Assembly (NCBI GenBank): GCA_938023905.1
Contig: CALJCO010000080.1
Location: 1 to 21,027 of the forward strand
DNA: 21,027 nt
Direction of reading: 5' to 3'
Source: an uncultured Collinsella sp.
GTDB lineage: Bacteria; Actinomycetota; Coriobacteriia; Coriobacteriales; Coriobacteriaceae
Part shown: piece by piece, positions 1 through 5,682 of the stretch
Position numbering within the stretch: position 1 is the stretch's first letter
Layout of the letters: each line of letters begins with the position of its first letter
Notes under the pieces: generated by a model
Told to the model about the DNA's origin: nothing
The model's input: only the letters and a program-made list of their open reading frames with translations
The model's database searches: none
Translations under genes and position numbers: made by a program

Positions 1-19
1 AGCGTCCTAGTGTTCGCTT

Positions 20-304
20 CTAATAAAGAAGGCCAAGATTCGGGACGCAGTTCATATTCGCAAAGCGCGCGGCGCGACTTTGCAACCTGATCTCCCCAAG
101 CTCGTCCCTCTCCTCATTGACTAGGATGCCTCCCCTTATCAGCTCCGCGACAAGATCATCGGCATCCCGAACGTCCCCTTCTTGAATCCTTTTGAATTTC
201 TGCGCGTATTCCGGATTTAACGACAGGATGCCGCCGGTTCGCGCATTCATGATAAGAAGACTTCCGTTATGTTCATGCACCACATTAAATTGCGACAGTT
301 TCAC
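20..304 (-). CDS. RRE/PqqD-like domain protein, probable N-terminal part of a radical SAM peptide maturase
   Basis: This is a 94-residue product with a GTG start, placed about 7 nt after a GGAGATGG-like ribosome binding site. Its pattern matches the leader-peptide-recognition N-terminus of radical SAM/SPASM RiPP maturases. It has a short beta-rich start (FNVVHEHNGSLLIMNARTGG), then a helical part ending in LIRGGILVNEERDE, as in the usual 'GFLVDE..DE' element, then a basic helix. In the family the next residues would be a strand and the CxxxCxxC iron-sulfur motif. Here the frame stops (TAG) right after PNLGLLY, and neither alternative frame up to the window edge shows the cysteines. It is either a truncated maturase or a stand-alone recognition protein with its enzyme further left, outside the window. 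It is the last gene of the minus-strand peptide operon, 66 nt after the permease. The family assignment is inferred from pattern only. Confidence 0.55.
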   Translation of the reverse strand: MKLSQFNVVHEHNGSLLIMNARTGGILSLNPEYAQKFKRIQEGDVRDADDLVAELIRGGILVNEERDELGEIRLQSRAARFANMNCVPNLGLLY

Positions 305-370
305 TTCGCACCATCTCCATTTCCAACCAAATCCATATCGACCCTCAGACGCTGCGCATACGCCAGCGCA

Positions 371-1159
371 CTACCTTCTTCGATAAAAACTGCACGAAAG
401 CAGCAATAGACATGCGAGCGACACGATGACCGCATGGCCGCATGCAGCCATCAGGACCGTCCCGCCGGCAGCCCCGCACGCCCTCATCCAATAAGCCATG
501 TGAACCGGGGGTAAAACGGTTGGGAAACTCATCGCGATAACAAGGCCCGCGAACGTTGCGACCAGCAAGGCTCCCGACACAAGAGATCTGATCCTGAACA
601 CCTCATATGCAACCGCAACCATCAGCGTATAAGCGGCGTCTATAACGATATTCGACAGGAGTGCCGAGGTCACATTACCAACCGTAAGGCTGTCTAGACC
701 GCTTCCGGAGCACACGGCAAAGACCGCAGCGACACCGAGAGTAAACACGATGTAGGGGCACAGCGTATACACTTCGCAAGCCAATGTCTTTGCCGCAAAC
801 AGCTGCCAGCTGCGGAAGCCCCGAGCAATCGAAACTCCCCTTGCCGACACGCTCGTCGCATCACCGAATAGCGTCCCCGCCACAACAACAGAGACGATTG
901 GGAAGAACACCGTATGCGCCATGGAGACGACACTTAGCCAGGAAGAGATACCCGTTGGCCCAACCCCTATCGAGAAAAGATAGCCCGGATCGGCGGAAAA
1001 GCCAAAGAACTGGCCCTCTCCCCCTGCGGAGACCCATGCGCCGGACCCGGCAAACACATAAATCCCCGCGATGCCCAAATACATCAGCGCTATTATCACG
1101 GCGAGTTTCATTCTCCTTGCGCGGAACAGTTCCGCCCTGACCGACATCCCAAGATTCAT
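371..1159 (-). CDS. ABC transporter permease (second subunit), RiPP-type exporter
   Basis: This is a 262-residue integral membrane protein with about six hydrophobic segments: one near residues 18-38, then several spread to the C-terminus, which ends in a basic tail. The ATG is chosen because it overlaps the TGA of the upstream permease in an ATGA arrangement, the usual sign of translational coupling. The open frame extends further upstream but only as antisense-like, non-membrane sequence. The layout (hydrophobic anchor, large loop, then a five-helix block) resembles ABC-2-type permeases that serve bacteriocin and peptide exporters. No substrate can be read from the sequence. Its place between the ATPase, the other permease and a maturase-like gene, downstream of two Cys-rich peptide genes, suggests export of, or immunity to, that peptide. 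Confidence 0.8.
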   Translation of the reverse strand: MNLGMSVRAELFRARRMKLAVIIALMYLGIAGIYVFAGSGAWVSAGGEGQFFGFSADPGYLFSIGVGPTGISSWLSVVSMAHTVFFPIVSVVVAGTLFGDATSVSARGVSIARGFRSWQLFAAKTLACEVYTLCPYIVFTLGVAAVFAVCSGSGLDSLTVGNVTSALLSNIVIDAAYTLMVAVAYEVFRIRSLVSGALLVATFAGLVIAMSFPTVLPPVHMAYWMRACGAAGGTVLMAACGHAVIVSLACLLLLSCSFYRRR

Positions 1160-1974
1160 CGAACCGCCGTCCTTACAAATAGCGAGACGAGCGCAACTCC
1201 AACCGACACAAGCACAGTGCCGCCCGCATACAGCAAAACCTGAATTACACCAACATTCTGCATACTCAGGGAACACAGGTTCATCAGGTAATACACGGGC
1301 GAGAGCATGAGCAGCAAGCTGGGCTGACCGCTTCCGTATGTACTTGGGAACCACACCATCACAAATGTCGAAACCGCTATTGCAACGACGCTGCTCGCCA
1401 CCACACTCCTCGTGAGCAAATACAGGGCGAAGGTAGCGGCGTACATCGAAATGAGCAGCAGCGCGATCATCAGCGCAATCGATACAAATTGGGCAAACCC
1501 TGAGCACGAGGCCCCAACGTCCCATTGGGCCATCTTGGTTAAATACAGCGCAGTCGTAGAAAGAAGATACACGGCACCGACCAGAGTGCAGTTCACCAAC
1601 AGCTTCGTGATCACAATCGCCGCCTGCGACACCCCTCGCGATCTCGATACGGCGTAAGCCACGGATTCAAAGTCTCTCGACGTAGCGTAAACCGCGTAGA
1701 GAATCGTCACCGGAATCCAGACCACTGTAGACGCAAAAGACGTCCGGGCAACAGAGCCCAAAACGTCCCCTGCATCCACTAGGTTTCCAATAAAACCTAT
1801 AGCCCCTCCAAGCGTATACGGGTCATCACCGGCGACCATGATCAGCACCTCAGACGAAGTCGCAGCCGCAACCACATACAGCACAGCCGCAAGCGCAATC
1901 ATCAGAGCGGTCGCCGGGTGCCTGGCGAGCAACCATACCTCGCTCCGAAAAGCTGAGATGAACTCGCGTTTCAT
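1156..1974 (-). CDS. ABC transporter permease (first subunit), RiPP-type exporter
   Basis: This is a 272-residue membrane protein. The first hydrophobic segment lies at about residues 22-42 and is followed by a loop of some 60 residues. Further hydrophobic helices then run to the C-terminus, as in ABC-2-type permeases. The start chosen is ATG at 1974, which overlaps the TGA of the ATPase gene (TGATG). A GTG one codon upstream (1977) is an equally possible start. The downstream permease also overlaps by 4 nt, so the three transporter genes form one tightly coupled unit. It is paired with the ATPase at 1974-2894, and the two different permeases would make a heterodimeric membrane part. The peptide substrate is inferred from gene neighbourhood only. 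Confidence 0.82.
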   Translation of the reverse strand: MKREFISAFRSEVWLLARHPATALMIALAAVLYVVAAATSSEVLIMVAGDDPYTLGGAIGFIGNLVDAGDVLGSVARTSFASTVVWIPVTILYAVYATSRDFESVAYAVSRSRGVSQAAIVITKLLVNCTLVGAVYLLSTTALYLTKMAQWDVGASCSGFAQFVSIALMIALLLISMYAATFALYLLTRSVVASSVVAIAVSTFVMVWFPSTYGSGQPSLLLMLSPVYYLMNLCSLSMQNVGVIQVLLYAGGTVLVSVGVALVSLFVRTAVR

Positions 1975-2894
1975 CACAGCTCGCTCTCTCGACCGATGAG
2001 CTCCGAATAAAACTCCTCAAGGCTCTTCCTATGAGAATACGCCTCCGCAACCCTCACACCTGCGGTCGAGAGCGCTTCGATTGCAATGCCCCGCCCTTCC
2101 TTTTTCTCCTCATAGCGCATAAGGACGCTGCCGTCCGGCAGAAAAGAATGTGAGGTCTCATCTCCGAGAACCGATCTCGTTCGCTCCAGATCGTCCACAT
2201 GCAACACGAAACCACCGCGGCATGACTTTTCCAGCTGAGGTGCGGTCATCCTTCGAATGAGGCGACCATGACTTATGAAGAGGTAATCAGTTGCCAGCTT
2301 GTGCATCTCCTCAAGATTGTGGCTGGATACGAGAATCGTTTTACCTTGATCTTTGTTAAGATGCGTAAGGATTTTTCTTACTTCGACTATCCCCATCGGA
2401 TCCAGGCCGTTTGTCGGCTCGTCCAGGATCAACAGCTCCGGATCGCCCAGCAACGCTATGGCCAGATCGAGACGCCTCCTCATTCCCATTGAGAAGTTCT
2501 TCACTTTCTTCCCGCCGGCCTCCCCCAAACCGACGGTTGATAACACACCGTCGATGGAACGATCGGTGGGAAGCCCCCACTCAATACAGCGAACGACCAA
2601 GTTGTCTCGCGCGGTCAGATTAGGATACGAAGCATTGAGGTCGGGCATATAACCCAGCCTTTCCCTGCAGCTCCGTATTTCACGTCTCCCGGTTTGCCCA
2701 AACATCGAGATCGTTCCTGACGATGGCTCCGAAAGCCCCGTGATCAATCGAATTAACGTGCTCTTGCCGGCACCATTCTCCCCAATGAGTGCACACAGCT
2801 CGCCTTCCATTAAAGAGAACGAGACTGATTTAACCGCTTCAAACCCGCCATATCTCTTGGATATGGCACGCAATTCAACTGGGACTTCCCGCAT
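1974..2894 (-). CDS. ABC transporter ATP-binding protein (bacteriocin/lantibiotic-export type)
   Basis: This is a 306-residue cytoplasmic ATPase. All nucleotide-binding motifs are visible: Walker A GENGAGKST, a Q-loop region around GYMPDLNAS, the signature FSMGMRRRL, Walker B LLILDEPTNGLDP and the H-loop SSHNLEE. The signature LSxGMxxRL form and the roughly 90-residue C-terminal extension fit the CcmA/BcrA-like branch that drives ABC-2 permeases in antibiotic or bacteriocin export and immunity. The start at 2894 (MREVPVELRAI) is preferred because the GGGGAGG ribosome binding site lies 9 nt upstream. An ATG at 2903 is directly abutted by that site and is less likely. It is separated from the peptide genes by 165 nt containing strong hairpins, so its expression may be set below that of the peptides. 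Confidence 0.9.
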   Translation of the reverse strand: MREVPVELRAISKRYGGFEAVKSVSFSLMEGELCALIGENGAGKSTLIRLITGLSEPSSGTISMFGQTGRREIRSCRERLGYMPDLNASYPNLTARDNLVVRCIEWGLPTDRSIDGVLSTVGLGEAGGKKVKNFSMGMRRRLDLAIALLGDPELLILDEPTNGLDPMGIVEVRKILTHLNKDQGKTILVSSHNLEEMHKLATDYLFISHGRLIRRMTAPQLEKSCRGGFVLHVDDLERTRSVLGDETSHSFLPDGSVLMRYEEKKEGRGIAIEALSTAGVRVAEAYSHRKSLEEFYSELIGRESEL

Positions 2895-3031
2895 GGACGA
2901 CATCCTCCCCGTCAATAAAAAGGGACGACATGGCAATTGTGCGGGGTTATAGGTAACGTCGGTTCGCCCCCCATATTGCAATGCCACATCGCCCCTCAGG
3001 CGCTGCTGGCCAAAATATCTTTGAACAGTCT

Positions 3032-3078
3032 GTGCACGCCGTACGGCGTGCACTATCCGCTAAAAGCGGATAGTGCAC
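3032..3078 (-). promoter_or_regulatory. Two overlapping perfect hairpins between peptide genes and ABC exporter
   Basis: Positions 3048-3061 and 3065-3078 are perfect 14-nt inverted arms around a 3-nt loop (aaa). Positions 3032-3053 are a perfect 22-bp palindrome. The two structures share the GTGCAC at 3048-3053, so in RNA they compete for the same bases. The first hairpin also contains the stop codon of the second peptide gene. No T-run follows on the minus strand, so this is not a simple intrinsic terminator. It is more likely an RNA-stabilising or partial-termination element. The effect on expression is inferred. Confidence 0.65.
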
Positions 3079-3179
3079 TCCTGTGAAGAACACTTGGTGC
3101 TGCAGCTGCCGTGCGCGTAAAAGAAGCAATTGCTGCACATGGGCTCAGCCCCGGCTGACGGCTCGGTAATCCATTCCAT
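3060..3179 (-). CDS. Cys-rich RiPP-like precursor peptide, copy 2
   Basis: This is a 39-residue peptide. It starts MEWITEPSAGAEP and carries five cysteines at residues 15, 18, 26, 30 and 35 (C-x2-C-x7-C-x3-C-x4-C), with a central NCFFYAHG block and the ending CTIRF. The ribosome binding site AAAGGAGG lies upstream of the ATG. The gene immediately upstream encodes a paralogue of identical length and cysteine spacing, with the same W3-I4-x-E6-P7 head. That conservation shows this frame is the real one rather than the longer overlapping frames. The short acidic head and Cys-rich core look like a leader plus core of a precursor modified by a radical SAM enzyme. It broadly resembles the Clo7bot/CcpM-type Cys-rich peptides, but that link is a guess. 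The mature structure is unknown. Confidence 0.8.
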   Translation of the reverse strand: MEWITEPSAGAEPMCSNCFFYAHGSCSTKCSSQECTIRF

Positions 3180-3225
3180 TTCATTCCCCTCCTTTCGCGG
3201 TAGAAAGCCAGTTCATCTCTGCCCC

Positions 3226-3345
3226 CTAGAAACGGAACGTGCAGGACTGATTGGGGCACCTCTTCGTGCATCCCCCGTGCGCGTAGAAGAAGCAGTTGCC
3301 GCACGCGGGTGCAACGCCTTCCTCCGGCTCGTTAATCCAATCCAT
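3226..3345 (-). CDS. Cys-rich RiPP-like precursor peptide, copy 1
   Basis: This is a 39-residue peptide and the first gene after the promoter. It has the head MDWINEPEEGVAP, the block GNCFFYAHGGC and the end CTFRF. Its five cysteines are at residues 15, 18, 26, 30 and 35, exactly as in copy 2. The two copies differ mainly at residues 8-12 and in the spacers between the cysteines, while W3, I4, E6, P7, N17-G24, T36, R38 and F39 are shared. The ribosome binding site GGAAAGGAGG sits 5 nt before the ATG. The gap to copy 2 is 46 nt, so the two are one transcript. There is no signal peptide, which fits cytoplasmic modification followed by export through the downstream ABC system. It could instead be a small metal-binding protein, since Cys plus His could bind zinc or iron. 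Confidence 0.82.
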   Translation of the reverse strand: MDWINEPEEGVAPACGNCFFYAHGGCTKRCPNQSCTFRF

Positions 3346-3383
3346 CTCTCCCTCCTTTCCTTGCATACCGAATTGATAATGTT

Positions 3384-3412
3384 ATTCTAATTCGATATGT
3401 ATCATATTTCAA
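3384..3412 (-). promoter_or_regulatory. Promoter of the peptide/ABC operon
   Basis: Read on the minus strand, TTGAAA (3407-3412) and TAGAAT (3384-3389) are spaced by exactly 17 nt, in a locally very AT-rich stretch (3365-3435) of an otherwise GC-rich window. The -10 box is about 39 nt from the start codon of the first peptide. A 10-bp palindrome (ataagcttat, near 3414) lies just upstream of the -35 box and could be an operator. Confidence 0.7.
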
Positions 3413-3534
3413 TATAAGCTTATTTATATATTACACAAGGTAAGCACCCCCCTGCATCCAGCACAGGAAATGACTCTCTCGTTCCCCAGTGACGCGGCGA
3501 GAAATACAGGCCACTGCAGGACGTTGAATGAACA

Positions 3535-3562
3535 GCCCGTGAAAACCGTTGTTTTCACGGGC
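3535..3562 (-). terminator. Probable terminator after the XRE gene
   Basis: Perfect 12-nt inverted arms GCCCGTGAAAAC / GTTTTCACGGGC surround a CGTT loop. It lies 34 nt downstream of the XRE stop codon on the minus strand. The following T-run is weak (TGTTCATTC), so termination efficiency is uncertain. The plus-strand side has a T-run (3576-3583), but too far away and with no plus-strand gene to serve. Confidence 0.55.
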
Positions 3563-3595
3563 TGCACCTGCTCAATACTTTTTTATTCTCCAGCC

Positions 3596-3925
3596 TCAGT
3601 CGTCTCTAAGATCGACCACGTAAACATGATCTGACTCCAGGACCGGGTCATCACCCGTCGCGGTCGCCCTGCTCAGCGCGTTGCGGGCGCGCCGCGTCGC
3701 CAGTTCCTCAAGTTCTCTTTCGTTGACGCGCTTAATAAGATCGCCAGGCTGGCAATCAAGCTCTACGCAAATATCCAGCAATGTCTTTAACCTAATTGCC
3801 TTCACCTTGCCATTTCGTATTTTTGAGATACTTGCCGGTGTGTGCCCGGTCGCCCGAATGATATCCGTACTCGTCTTTCCGCGTCGAAGCAATAAGCTTT
3901 CAAGCTCAATAATCAGATAGTCCAT
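3596..3925 (-). CDS. XRE/Cro-CI family transcriptional regulator (YozG-like)
   Basis: This is a 109-residue protein. Residues 1-66 form a helix-turn-helix domain: MDYLIIELESLLLRRGKTS, the turn ATGHTPASISKIRNGKVKAIRL, then the domain end VELDCQPGDLIKRV. The CQPGDLI end and the 'NGK.KAIR' recognition helix are typical of the short XRE regulators that accompany DUF2975 membrane proteins. A charged C-terminal extension of about 40 residues (rich in R, E and D) goes beyond the roughly 70-residue norm and has no recognised fold. The start at 3925 follows a GAGGGGC ribosome binding site. The 8-nt gap from the upstream membrane-protein gene implies co-transcription and probably autoregulation of the pair. 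The frame continues upstream but overlaps the neighbour, so the longer start is rejected. Confidence 0.85.
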   Translation of the reverse strand: MDYLIIELESLLLRRGKTSTDIIRATGHTPASISKIRNGKVKAIRLKTLLDICVELDCQPGDLIKRVNERELEELATRRARNALSRATATGDDPVLESDHVYVVDLRDD

Positions 3926-3933
3926 GCCGCCCC

Positions 3934-4473
3934 TCACACCAAATCCTCGGTCTGGTCTTGAAGCAGAGCTCCGTAGCGCCATATCGCAGAAATCGAGAAG
4001 CAGCAAACGGCCCCCAGCACAGCACCAATATCTATGGGCAGGGCCAGGTTTTCAAACATCGAATAGGCGTTCCCCAGCAAGTCGAAGGGGCCAATCACTA
4101 TCGAAAGAAACCCCGGAGAAAACAAGAGGTCACCTATTGCCGCTGCAACAAACAGCCACCCGATAATCGAGATTCTTCGAGCATGCGAAAGGGTAAAGGG
4201 CGATTCGCCATGAGCCATGTCCATGCTGATTCCCCGCAGGGTCCATGTGGCCCCTCCGGAAATCAGAAGATACATCAAAGGAACCACTACGGAAACCGTC
4301 TTTGATGGATCATATAGGTTTCCTTGAGCAGCCATAAGCCCAATGGAAATAACCACCACCACCGAACAGCAACACACCGCTATAAACAGCGCCGTAAACA
4401 GAATCCCAAGCCTTCTTCCGAGAGTCATCATCTTCTGGATGGACTTATCGATCTTCTGGGCGCTATTCACCAC
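3934..4473 (-). CDS. DUF2975-like membrane protein
   Basis: This is a 179-residue protein with four hydrophobic segments, at about residues 22-48, 62-80, 103-125 and 140-165. The element MAHGESPFTLSHARRISIIGW between segments 2 and 3 matches the 'G.PFT..N...LR.IG' hallmark of DUF2975 proteins. It starts at GTG (4473) after a TAGGAGGA ribosome binding site. A second GTG follows directly. These proteins are regularly encoded with a small XRE regulator, as here. Their molecular role is not established, and a membrane-bound sensor or partner of the regulator is a common suggestion. Its proximity to the peptide operon may be accidental, as the two units are separated by a likely terminator and have their own promoter. 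Confidence 0.78.
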   Translation of the reverse strand: MVNSAQKIDKSIQKMMTLGRRLGILFTALFIAVCCCSVVVVISIGLMAAQGNLYDPSKTVSVVVPLMYLLISGGATWTLRGISMDMAHGESPFTLSHARRISIIGWLFVAAAIGDLLFSPGFLSIVIGPFDLLGNAYSMFENLALPIDIGAVLGAVCCFSISAIWRYGALLQDQTEDLV

Positions 4474-4723
4474 AGCTCCTCCTAAAGCAATCAGAGGTCT
4501 TCTTACTTACTGTTTTTCCTACATTGTAACGAACTCGATAAGAAGAGGGTCGCTTCACGCCGCGCAATCCCGAACTCCAAGCGTTTCTCATCAGCATTGC
4601 CCATCTTTCGAGTCGAAATTCAAATCCAGTTTCTTATCGCATGCTGAAATCAACCCGAACTGGATGTGACTGGAAAACAGCGCGCTGCGTCGGTCGCGCT
4701 TTCCCGAGCGACTCTGGCACAAC

Positions 4724-4793
4724 AGACGATATGAGTTGAACATTGGGGCCTCTCCCCTTGCAGCTCTCTCGTGGGTCGGGCGACAATGGTCGT
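4724..4793 (+). repeat. Left arm of about 70-bp inverted repeat (IS remnant end)
   Basis: This segment is about 90% identical to the reverse complement of 5522-5592. The first 24 and last 23 nt match exactly, and the middle has a few substitutions and one indel. The pair brackets the transposase remnants and probably marks the ends of an old mobile element or two opposed copies of the same element end. I could not assign it to a named IS. Confidence 0.75.
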
Positions 4794-5178
4794 ACCATCA
4801 ACCGCGGCCGCGCGCTGCGGGCCCTCGGCCTCGGCTGCGTCGTCGGGGCGGTCCCGAAGATGCACCGGCCCGCGGCCGACCGCGGCCGCAAGAACGACCG
4901 CCGCGACGCCGAGTGGCTGGCACGCATGCTGGCGCGCCGCAACGTCGTCGAGGTGTGGGTCCCCGACGAGCGCCCTCGAGGACGCGCGCGACGACCTGCA
5001 ACACGCCAAGCAGCGGATGTCGAAGTTCCTGCTGCGCCACGGCCTCGTCTTCGACGAGACGACGCCGGCCGGCAGGCGCAGGGGCGCCTGGACGGGGGCC
5101 TACTGGGACTGGACGGAGTCCCTCTCCTTCGACGAGCCCGACGACGCCGCGGCCTACGAGCACTACATGGACGGAAAT
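4791..5178 (+). pseudogene. IS110-family transposase remnant
   Basis: Two frames read in succession give a recognisable IS110 (DEDD) transposase N-terminal region. The first frame has CVVGAVPKMHRPAADRGRKN followed by DRRDAEWLARML and VVEVWVPDE. After a deletion and frameshift near 4972, the second frame carries LEDARDDLQHAKQRMSKFLL, then RHGLVFDETTPAGRRRGAW and a WTESLSF stretch. The KxDRRDA motif and the 'KQR.SKFLLRHG' helix are family hallmarks. The start, about 10 codons around 4972, and everything after about 5178 (including the C-terminal Ser domain) are missing, so it cannot be active. It is much more GC-rich than the peptide operon to its left. Confidence 0.8.
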
Positions 5179-5446
5179 GACCTGGTAGAGAACCCTCGCA
5201 CCGTCTACGTCGCAGGGGACGTAGACGAACTCGTCGAGCACGAGCAGCCTCGCGGGCGACACGTCGTTCAACAGTTTCGACAGCGTTCCCTTGCGCTTCG
5301 CGTTGCCGAGCTCGAGAACCAGCTGCGCGGTCTGCCAGAACCTGACCGACATGTCCGCGGCGACCGCGCGCATCGTGAGGGCGACTGCCATGCGCGTCTT
5401 GCCGCGCCTGGACTTACCGAAGAAGACGAGGTCTTCGCGCGATTGT
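5178..5446 (-). pseudogene. IstB-like (IS21 family) ATPase fragment
   Basis: On the minus strand one frame gives REDLVFFGKSRRGKTRMAVA, then a stretch ending AQLVLELGNAKRKGTLSKLL and LLVLDEFVYVP, ending at LYQVIS. This is the centre of an IstB helper ATPase: a P-loop (here GKSRRGKT, slightly degraded from GxxGxGKT), a Walker B LLVLDEF and the conserved 'GA.LLYQVIS' element. The frame is closed by a stop at about 5456, and after LYQVIS the sequence diverges into the IS110 remnant, so both ends are lost. The junction of two unrelated IS families in opposite directions shows successive insertions and deletions. Confidence 0.75.
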
Positions 5447-5521
5447 TTGTGTCAACGGCCAACTGAATGTGAACCCTTCTTGCATTGTTGCAACCTGGCT
5501 GGCAGCCGGTCTTTAATGACG

Positions 5522-5592
5522 ACGACCATTGTCGCCCGACCCACAAAAGAGCCGCAAGGGGAGGAGCTCCCAATGTTCAACTCATATCGTCT
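5522..5592 (-). repeat. Right arm of about 70-bp inverted repeat (IS remnant end)
   Basis: This is the partner of 4724-4793 in opposite orientation. It lies 90 bp before malQ, so the insertion has replaced or abutted the original upstream region of malQ. Apart from these repeats and the two pseudogenes, 4474-5682 shows no convincing gene. Confidence 0.75.
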
Positions 5593-5642
5593 ATGGCGCA
5601 CTACCATTCACCGAAAGTCGGCAACTTTTTCATTCTCTCTAT

Positions 5643-5669
5643 ACATGTTTAAACAACATGTTCTACAAT
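5643..5669 (+). promoter_or_regulatory. malQ promoter/operator region
   Basis: ATGTTTAAACAA (5645-5656) matches the TTGTTTAAACAA sites found near the GntR gene with one mismatch. It is embedded in a wider inverted repeat ACATGTT-N5-AACATGT (5643-5661). A -10-like TACAAT lies at 5664-5669. No good -35 box is seen, so the operator probably covers the upstream half of the promoter. Confidence 0.55.
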
Positions 5670-5682
5670 AGGGACAATAGCA

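Noticed and set aside
2895..3053. N-terminal extension of the ABC ATPase back to 3053
   Set aside because: It runs into the hairpin region and has no ABC-family counterpart. A good ribosome binding site sits right before the ATG at 2894.
3053..3304. Longer minus-strand frames overlapping the two Cys-rich peptide genes
   Set aside because: They use other frames, start inside the paralogous peptides and show no similarity between the two copies. The 39-residue frames are conserved and have the ribosome binding sites.
4798..5391. A single long minus-strand gene across the IS region
   Set aside because: Only its first about 70 codons (IstB fragment) make biological sense. The rest is antisense to the IS110 remnant.
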